This document shows, piece by piece, positions 19,401 to 24,721 of a DNA stretch of 24,721 nucleotides (its first letter is position 1; every line of letters begins with the position of its first letter). Source of the DNA: Corallochytrium limacisporum (lineage: Eukaryota > Opisthokonta); assembly GCA_002811645.1 (NCBI GenBank), contig PDIP01000141.1, positions 1-24,721 on the forward strand. The letters are read 5' to 3'. The notes under the pieces were generated by a model. The model was not told where the DNA came from. It made no database searches and saw only the letters and a list, made by a program, of their open reading frames with translations. A program made the position numbers and the translations under genes.

Positions 19401-21076
19401 CCAACCGCGACCGTGTGCGCGAGCTCAAAGGCATGGCGCGGCGAAAACGCAGGGCGTCAGTGGCTGTGTGGAATCCGAAGATTTTGGAAGAGGAGGAGGA
19501 CCTGAAACGCAAACAGGATCGTACCAAGGGTGTCAGCAGTGCAACCGGCTCGAATCGTGGTTCCCGTGTTAGTTCGCTGGATAAGCACGCTGCCACAGCG
19601 GTCCAAACTGTCGTGCAAAAGGAAATCACTGCCAAAGAGAAGCAATACGATCCCAAATTCGGACTGTCGGACGATCTGTGGCTTCGCATCCTCGAGCATG
19701 TGCCGCTGGGCAGCGTTATGGAGGCCAGACGCGTGTGCAAGGGATGGAAGAAGATGATCATGACCAATGCGGCACTGTTCGAACGCATTGACTTTAGTCC
19801 TTTCAACAAGAATGTCAATAATGACAATATGGACAATATTGTGCGACTCCTGCCGATGACTGGGTGCGAGTATCTCAATCTCAGCTCCTGTTGGCATGTC
19901 GGCGACTATGGCATTAGTCGTATTGCTAAGAAATGCACCAATCTGCGATCGCTGGTGCTGTTCTCGGTCTGGGACCTAACCAGTGCAGGACTGATGGTGA
20001 TTACCAATGTCAACCCTCAATTGGACTATCTCGAGGTCTCCAACTGCCGTAAGCTCACTGACGAGGCCATTGTACATACTGTGAAGACTTGTAAAGAACT
20101 CCGACATCTTGAACTGAGCTACTGCAAGAGCCTTGGTGACGCCAGCCTGCAGGCTATCGTTGAACATTGCCACAACCTGCGTGTGCTGAATCTGCAGCGC
20201 TGCGTCGGCATGAGTGCAGAGGGGTTCGCCATCTTCCGCAAGCACTCCCTGCCCCTCCTAGAACGCGCCGAGTTCAGTGATCTGTTGGCCATCAACGATG
20301 AACTAATTCTGTTTATGGTACGCAATATGCCGAAGCTGAAGCGATTGAATCTGGCCTTCTGCTCTAATATAACAGACGAGGCACTGGTGTCGATTGCGGC
20401 ATTTTGCCACGAACTCGAAGAGCTGGATCTGAGCTGCGTTGGTGCGAATATTACCGATGAAGGCATTGCTGAGCTTACGGAGGGTAAGTGCCGTGACACA
20501 CTGCGCTTCATTTCTCTGCGCAACTGTCCGCAAGTCACCAACGCCAGCGTCTTGGCCCTGGACGAGAGCTGCACGCGCCTGCGTACTATAAATGTTTCCA
20601 ACTGCAAGCTTGTCACGCCGGCGGTCGCGCAGCAGTGTCAGTGTGTCGAGGTTGTCTTGATATCTCAGCAGGGGAACAAATCTCCTGTGCCCGGACAAAA
20701 TCTTTCGTCCACACTGCAACGGCACCATTCGACACCCGCTGTCTCTGCGGCTGCGCTCGAGATAATGAACAGCGCCATGGTAGGCCAAGCGTCCGAGAAA
20801 GGATCTCTACGCCGAAGCCATACTGGCACTACTCCGACGCCAAAGTCCACGACCGACCTTGGCAACAGCAGTCGAGGTGCGATCGGTGCAGCAACACCGA
20901 TAGTTACTCGCCTGACGCCCGCGAACGAAGAGGACGAAGCTGACGAGGAGCTCTTCATCGAGCGCTCTGAAGAGGACCCGTCCCGACTGGGCCGGACTCG
21001 TTCAGGTACCGTCGCGAGTGGTGCGCTGCAGGCGCTCTCCACATCAGCCTCCCGTGAAGGCCTGGACAAAATGTAA
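16499..21076 (+). CDS. Cyclic-nucleotide-binding F-box leucine-rich-repeat protein
   Basis: A 1525-residue intronless protein with an unusual domain order. Residues 1-190 are low-complexity with a basic nuclear-signal-like patch (SRKRKHRK) and a Gly run. Two cyclic-nucleotide-binding folds follow: CNB-A about 191-300 and CNB-B about 355-525, the latter with an insert of about 60 residues. CNB-A has an intact phosphate-binding cassette, FFGELGILFGKPRRASV, with Glu264 and Arg273 correctly spaced; CNB-B has FGEYTILEQSDVHVSTV, where the Arg position is Val497. Residues about 525-1050 are Ser/Gly/Ala-rich, with SPR repeats (about 627-668) and an SR-rich stretch (about 684-708). An F-box (about 1054-1100, LSDDLWLRILEHVPLGSVME) and about ten AMN1/FBXL-type LRRs (about 1121-1381) follow, then a disordered tail. 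F-box/LRR proteins are substrate receptors of SCF ubiquitin ligases. A ligand-gated SCF adaptor is inferred. An RRAS (Ser987) site fits the PKA consensus. Confidence 0.88.
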   Translation: MAGSVPAKATESKGKLVEEQTTHTIGIDSPPSDKDTVWLRISYIDEEGTKAFSSRKRKHRKEDFLDRIRAHGEGTKEHRSRKKAKMTNPLSRRSSSRRSSAASTASSRSMPNSALAGPGSATIAEESGELPPLAPNVRSPLTGGGGMTGLSSFSQSAGGGGGGGGHNTLHRTNSTFGPEENDFSEEKLAERLLEHALFADFDRDVIRAVVDGMHLRSYQANDAIIHQGEEGKAMFYLERGTAKYCTDGGETELGKITEGRFFGELGILFGKPRRASVYAVTRCLVFVLSVDNVRKVMAQHADFAAALQREAEERQFLITRAEKPEGSLAMVDQYGYPVQRSAEIEGFQAGPLRQQLALVPIFQNCSADLLHKLCVECMEVLRVSEGRNIVEAGTEAKSLYILIEGVAEVIKRYNVVKGELLQGDETEEEQAEILSRIIPGSERRSIDHNPPYNDSSAASSNSTTGPGRVWVTVEQPVAILQAGEYFGEYTILEQSDVHVSTVRAVEYCLLFKLPRDKFRACMRKYCHDDSDTEQAIYSAMRQVSKERHDLWMVGAEGEKYPVTSTAAEAVTASPALSSAASMSQVAPIVLGNSSLSLGAADSQTHISTSSPDVVGSAGGEGGSNGSPRGVASAIGSGGSGSPHRGSPRGASCSPRRASGSPRRLARDRSLGSSTSQSFTDIDRRDRMAMRHSRSRSRSVSRSATRAAIGRSPPITRFDSDSSSGSRAALVQLEGSEPNLATGGKGAKSETGPGAGTAVSPVELRNSLMEVVNEGKTLPTAVAAARQDSTGSGLGSGAAVGITNPQFSIDEAANLQGNEGQLEGIPGHMHGAAFGAQGDGLLSPDSLSSASFSPKGMRSLTLQPGIDYIDVGEASPTLDLSTQDIRTSSPTALENEELTRAPRPSLALKSTALKAAQFTDDAAAVPTPRVTPSVEKDSMDVEPSAPQQQATQGQAQPREPQQPGQSSGPNRDRVRELKGMARRKRRASVAVWNPKILEEEEDLKRKQDRTKGVSSATGSNRGSRVSSLDKHAATAVQTVVQKEITAKEKQYDPKFGLSDDLWLRILEHVPLGSVMEARRVCKGWKKMIMTNAALFERIDFSPFNKNVNNDNMDNIVRLLPMTGCEYLNLSSCWHVGDYGISRIAKKCTNLRSLVLFSVWDLTSAGLMVITNVNPQLDYLEVSNCRKLTDEAIVHTVKTCKELRHLELSYCKSLGDASLQAIVEHCHNLRVLNLQRCVGMSAEGFAIFRKHSLPLLERAEFSDLLAINDELILFMVRNMPKLKRLNLAFCSNITDEALVSIAAFCHELEELDLSCVGANITDEGIAELTEGKCRDTLRFISLRNCPQVTNASVLALDESCTRLRTINVSNCKLVTPAVAQQCQCVEVVLISQQGNKSPVPGQNLSSTLQRHHSTPAVSAAALEIMNSAMVGQASEKGSLRRSHTGTTPTPKSTTDLGNSSRGAIGAATPIVTRLTPANEEDEADEELFIERSEEDPSRLGRTRSGTVASGALQALSTSASREGLDKM
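18380..18620 (+). repeat. SPR / SR repeat-coding segment inside the F-box gene
   Basis: The DNA repeats GGCAGTCC-type units, encoding GSPHRGSPRGASCSPRRA and GSPRR, followed by an alternating Arg-Ser stretch (RHSRSRSRSVSRSATR). It is a degenerate in-frame repeat, so purifying selection on the peptide rather than recent slippage is likely. Serines next to Pro or Arg are typical targets of CDK/MAPK-type and SRPK-type kinases. Confidence 0.65.
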
Positions 21077-21279
21077 TTTTTTGTAGAAAAGAAAGTTAAA
21101 TGCCATTAGAAACACGATGTAAAGTTAGCATCACTGGATAGCTTAGGGTTTATTCGCTACCTTTCGTGTTTTCTTCACTAGGCACAAGTTTGCTGTGTAA
21201 CTAGTCTCTTTGTCCGCCGTTGTCTCGGATCGTGACTCCTGCGACTGCTTGAATGGTAAAGCTGAGCATCTCTGAGGTT
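21077..21279. other. Convergent 3' spacer, CNB-F-box-LRR / LIG4
   Basis: 203 bp between facing stop codons. The left half is AT-rich (GTAATTTTTTGTAGAAAAG and following) and the right half is more balanced. It presumably holds both polyadenylation regions. No ORF or RNA gene is seen. Confidence 0.6.
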
Positions 21280-24200
21280 TTACCCTGTTTCGGGCAGAGT
21301 GGCCATGTAGCAGTCCTCGTCAGCGCGGTGGTTGTGTTCGACGGAGTGCAGAACCCAGGACATGTTCACACACCGCCGGAATACAGGGATGCCCTGATGT
21401 CCGCTGGTGTGGTGGACTGAGGTAACAGCCTTTGCATTCACCTGATCCAGTGCGCCCACAATACTCGGAACGATGACGACATGCGTAACGGAATCGTTCA
21501 TATTGGAGGACACTGACGCGCCATATGCGCGCAGCATCGCAATTATCAGCCGCTTCTGTGCCTTTTGCAAGCACCGTCCAGCTTCAGTGGTGGAGGCCTG
21601 TGGTTCTTGCACTACCGCTGTTACGCCGTCGAAAAGAAAGGGACCAGTTCCATTCATTTCTCGACACAGGTCTGGGACGAGGGCCTCAGCCATGGCGTGA
21701 AAACCTTCGCCGAAATCGATGTCGCCACTGCCCTTCACTTGCACTGGGCCGCCGAGCACTGCGCGTTTCTGGCGACTGAGCGATAGAGCTTCCCGGAGGG
21801 AATCGACGTCTGCATCCGCAGTGTAGGAGTCTCCATAAAGGTCAACAGCCCGTAGAGCTGACTTCGCACGGCCTTCGGGCGAGGCCCAGAACACGTGCTT
21901 GGACTGCAGGGGTAGCACTTCACCTGCCGATAGACAGTCAAGGATATACGACGGGTACAGAATGTCAAATTTTGCTCCTGCAGAGATGTAGTTTTTGACT
22001 GTAACTTTGGGTTTGGAGGCAATGGCGAAATCGGTTCTGTCCGTGGCGTGCTGGGTGATCTCACCCCCATTTTCCACAATCTTTGTTTCAATTTCTGGCT
22101 TGCGGTCCTGTTGGCGGCGGCCCGCAACTAGTTTCTGCTTTGTTCCACCGAGAGCACCATCACCGTCCAGGTCATCGTCAAAGAAAGCGTTGAATACCAA
22201 AACCTCCAAACCCTCGAACAACTGGCCACTTACTTCGATACCGCGGGTGTTAATGCCGCGAGTTAGAATGTGCCGGCTCTTGGCCACCTTCCTTCGCTTA
22301 GTAGGTCTACGTGACTTGTCTCTTCCACCAATCCCACCGGTGCGTCTCCGGTCGAGCTCTTGGAGCCGCTGCTTATTCAACCGGTCACTGTGAGCCAGGA
22401 TCTGTTGGAGTGTGGCCTCATCGAGGCACGTCGTATAGCTCAGATCCTCTCGAAAGCGTACAATGCGTGGAAAACGCAAATCGATTCCTGTCGCATACTT
22501 CACGCTCGACTGAAACTCTGCAGCCCGTATTTCTACTACAACTGAATCTTGCGGTTCAATATAGACCTCCGGGTTGTCCTGAGCCTTTGCAGTCCGCCCG
22601 ACAGTCTGCAGCCATGGCACCTGGTTCCATCCAGGCCAAGGTCGCCACTTGTCCTGCAGCATGACGTGAAGACGGTCTAAAGTGGCCATGGTGTAGCCAG
22701 AGCCAACGCGAGTCAGAGTTTTGAAGACCGGCATGGCCTCTTCCTGTGTTGATGATGCATCAGCATGTCCATCCACGCGTACAGCCAGCAGGAAATAGGC
22801 AATCCGATTCCTGCGACGACCTTGACCGTAGTAACCTCCCACCACCAGACATTCCAGTGTTTCGCTAATTTCGTTCACGTAGTCCGGCTTGATCTTGACC
22901 CAAAGCTTGCGCTGGCCGGGCAGGTACGGAGCCTCAAGAGGCTTGAGCATGATGCCTTCTTGTCGGAGATCCATTGCACTGGTCAAATGGCTTATCACAT
23001 CATCCCGGGTGTGCACTGGAAATTGATCTACAATATCCAGAATGCCATTGATGGGGTTGATGATTTTCTCCAGTAGCTGGCGCCGGTTTTTCAGAGCCAG
23101 ATTGCATAGATGGGTCCCGTTGAGATACAACACGTCAAAGACAATGTAGCACACAGTCTTCGATCCCAACCGGCCTGCCTCGATGCTCTTCTTGCCCAGC
23201 AGAAAGACTTCCTCATGCACTTTGGTGCGCATAACCTGATTCTCATGGTCAAATACCAGCACCTCACCGTCCAAAATACAGTCCTCCACAGAGTCATGCA
23301 GCCCGCCAGACAGCATGGCCTGTGTATATGATCCTGCAATTTCTCTGCTCTCACCCAAATGCTCAGAGTATTCTTTACCACTGCGACTGAAATATTGGCA
23401 TTTACCATCGTTACGCAGGTGCATCTGGAGGCGAACGCCGTCTAGTTTGTGCTCTGCCACCACCTCACTATAATTAGATAGCAATTGGTCCACCATATTC
23501 CAGTCTGTGAATTTTTCCCCTGCCATGGCCCGCACAGGTTCGAATGGCTTGACGTCAACGGACTGCAGCGATGCGTTTGGATCCTGTAGATGCCTTGCCA
23601 CCTTAAGCAGCGAACTGGATCGATTGAAGTACTCAAGGGCCTCGGGATGGAATGCAGAGAGGATGCTGCGTTCTGTCATACCAATCTTAATGTCTTTGAC
23701 GATGATCCTGACCAACCACTGCAGTTCCTTCGGAGTACATCGGGACGCAAACTTGCGCAACGTGGCCTTCTGCATCTTTGGATTGTGCTCAACGCCCCCC
23801 TTTGCCAATTCATCGAGTAGCTGCTGCACTTCGTAGATAGTGAGAGTCGGTTGGCGCCGAATACGTGGCTCTGAAACCTCGTACAGTGCGTCCGCAAAGT
23901 TTCCTGCCATCGTGTTGCTGGGGTCCCTGTAGTTGGTCAGTTTCCTTGCGTCAACAGAGTCTTTAGGAATGGCCAGCACTTCCACGAAATATTGCCCCAG
24001 CTTTAACACTTTCAGACCATAGTTTGCTCTGTGGCGCTCATGCTGTGGAATTAGCATGCGCAGAACTGGGAACAGATTTAGATCCTTGTGTGCGCGCCAC
24101 TCGTTGAAAAACTTCATCAACAACTTGGACTTTCCAGTTTTCTTGACCCTTCTGATCTCTTCAAACAGCAAGACAAGCTCATTGAACAGAGTGCTCTTCG

Positions 24201-24288
24201 CTCCTGGGCAATCCTCTGCCATCTTCTGGAAGTCATCACCAACATCCTGTTCTTGAGCGTCTTGGCCTACTTGGTCCTTTTCGTCCAT
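21280..24288 (-). CDS. LIG4: DNA ligase IV (ATP-dependent, NHEJ)
   Basis: A 1002-residue intronless DNA ligase IV, the ligase that seals double-strand breaks in non-homologous end joining. The order is an alpha-helical DNA-binding domain (about 25-230), adenylation domain (about 255-460), OB fold (about 460-620), BRCT1 (about 680-800), linker, and BRCT2 (about 883-1002). The nucleotidyl-transferase motifs are visible: motif I EHKLDGVRLQMH with catalytic Lys281, motif III CILDGEVLVFD (about 337), IIIa YIVFDVLYLNG, IV EGIMLKP (about 443) and V KLWVKIKPDYV (about 459), followed by the LIG4-like LVVGGYYGQG. Between the BRCTs, VDLYGDSYTADADVDSLRE (from residue 815) matches the XRCC4-interacting region of animal LIG4. 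That identifies LIG4 rather than LIG1 or LIG3 and implies an XRCC4 partner elsewhere in the genome. Human LIG4 is 911 residues; extra length is in the BRCT1 region and inter-BRCT linker. It acts in the nucleus. Confidence 0.95.
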   Translation of the reverse strand: MDEKDQVGQDAQEQDVGDDFQKMAEDCPGAKSTLFNELVLLFEEIRRVKKTGKSKLLMKFFNEWRAHKDLNLFPVLRMLIPQHERHRANYGLKVLKLGQYFVEVLAIPKDSVDARKLTNYRDPSNTMAGNFADALYEVSEPRIRRQPTLTIYEVQQLLDELAKGGVEHNPKMQKATLRKFASRCTPKELQWLVRIIVKDIKIGMTERSILSAFHPEALEYFNRSSSLLKVARHLQDPNASLQSVDVKPFEPVRAMAGEKFTDWNMVDQLLSNYSEVVAEHKLDGVRLQMHLRNDGKCQYFSRSGKEYSEHLGESREIAGSYTQAMLSGGLHDSVEDCILDGEVLVFDHENQVMRTKVHEEVFLLGKKSIEAGRLGSKTVCYIVFDVLYLNGTHLCNLALKNRRQLLEKIINPINGILDIVDQFPVHTRDDVISHLTSAMDLRQEGIMLKPLEAPYLPGQRKLWVKIKPDYVNEISETLECLVVGGYYGQGRRRNRIAYFLLAVRVDGHADASSTQEEAMPVFKTLTRVGSGYTMATLDRLHVMLQDKWRPWPGWNQVPWLQTVGRTAKAQDNPEVYIEPQDSVVVEIRAAEFQSSVKYATGIDLRFPRIVRFREDLSYTTCLDEATLQQILAHSDRLNKQRLQELDRRRTGGIGGRDKSRRPTKRRKVAKSRHILTRGINTRGIEVSGQLFEGLEVLVFNAFFDDDLDGDGALGGTKQKLVAGRRQQDRKPEIETKIVENGGEITQHATDRTDFAIASKPKVTVKNYISAGAKFDILYPSYILDCLSAGEVLPLQSKHVFWASPEGRAKSALRAVDLYGDSYTADADVDSLREALSLSRQKRAVLGGPVQVKGSGDIDFGEGFHAMAEALVPDLCREMNGTGPFLFDGVTAVVQEPQASTTEAGRCLQKAQKRLIIAMLRAYGASVSSNMNDSVTHVVIVPSIVGALDQVNAKAVTSVHHTSGHQGIPVFRRCVNMSWVLHSVEHNHRADEDCYMATLPETG

Positions 24289-24721
24289 GTTTCAACTTGG
24301 CTCCACATCTTGTGAATAGACTTGTATCTCTATATGTATAGAAGACATGGCTGACACATACCAGAAGCCAAATTTGAAGTCATAAAGTTGTGATGAACAA
24401 AATATACGCGATAACTGCTCAGGGAAATGATTGCGGTTTGCAATGTCAGATATTCAAATACCAACCTCTGTTCAATAAAAAAGTGCAGAATTTCGAAAAA
24501 CCGGTGTTCAACAAAAAATTGCACAATTCGTGATTGTTAGCCCAAGCGTGTAACGCCATCATATTTCGATATGTTAAGGAAAACAAATAAATCATAAACC
24601 TTGAATATATTTGATTATATGATTCAAAATATAAATATCTCAGCCAAAATCAAGCCGTTTGACATGGTTTGTGCTGTCCGTTCGCGGCGGTTGGTGGCCT
24701 TCGAGATCACTTAATCTCTTT
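24289..24721. other. Right-end intergenic region upstream of LIG4
   Basis: 433 bp of AT-rich sequence that must include the LIG4 promoter and leader. No clear TATA box is placed at a good distance; a TATACATATAGAG-like stretch lies about 45-55 bp before the start on the minus strand. It contains an imperfect 26-27 bp direct duplication (24469-24530) and an AT-rich dyad (TTGAAT 24601-24606, ATTCAA 24622-24627). No ORF is supportable. Confidence 0.5.
24469..24530. repeat. Imperfect direct repeat, two copies of about 27 bp
   Basis: Copy 1 (24469-24495) and copy 2 (24505-24530) both begin TGTTCAA, then an A-run, then TGCA and end in TTCG. They match at 23 of 27 aligned positions with one single-base gap, at a 36-bp period. 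They lie about 180-240 bp upstream of the LIG4 start. Confidence 0.7.

Noticed and set aside
1-24721. CRISPR array, insertion sequence or viral genes
   Set aside because: No spaced direct repeats, transposase, terminal inverted repeats or viral hallmark proteins were seen; the gene set is cellular and eukaryotic.

Overview
The window reads as nuclear DNA of a compact, intron-poor unicellular eukaryote. It holds six protein genes, all with clearly eukaryotic features except one bacterial-type enzyme. Coding sequence covers about 70 percent of the window. Only one spliceosomal intron is visible (104 bp, GTAAGT...CAG, with a UACUAAU-like branch site), while three very large ORFs (1002, 1525 and 2140 codons) are uninterrupted. 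Intron poverty, balanced codon usage and this gene mix would suit a unicellular red alga or a similar protist, but this is a weak inference from the sequence alone.

Layout, left to right. Positions 1-2196 hold no convincing gene; they carry a poly-G tract, a short tandem repeat and, at the right end, a TATA box. Then come three tail-to-tail pairs. Pair 1 is POP4/Rpp29 (RNase P/MRP subunit, +, 2197-2796) facing a two-exon, probably mitochondrial PPR-like protein (-, 4665-2870). Pair 2 is a trans-aconitate methyltransferase-like enzyme (+, 6163-7131) facing a giant RalGAP beta-subunit homologue (-, 13661-7239). Pair 3 is a cyclic-nucleotide-binding/F-box/LRR protein (+, 16499-21076) facing DNA ligase IV (-, 24288-21280). 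Stops within pairs are only 73, 107 and 203 bp apart, while the divergent intervals between pairs are 1.5 and 2.8 kb. The long intervals are full of homopolymer G runs, microsatellites and AT-rich islands.

The genes do not form one pathway. They cover tRNA/rRNA processing (POP4), probable organellar RNA metabolism (PPR), metabolite methylation (Tam-like), small-GTPase control (RalGAP beta), regulated protein degradation (CNB-F-box-LRR) and non-homologous end joining (LIG4). The most unusual is the CNB-F-box-LRR protein. It joins two cyclic-nucleotide-binding folds (one with an intact phosphate-binding cassette, one lacking the arginine) to an F-box and AMN1/FBXL-type leucine-rich repeats. That suggests an SCF ubiquitin-ligase adaptor gated by a cyclic nucleotide.

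Family assignments rest on reading the translated sequences and recalling family motifs; no database search was run.
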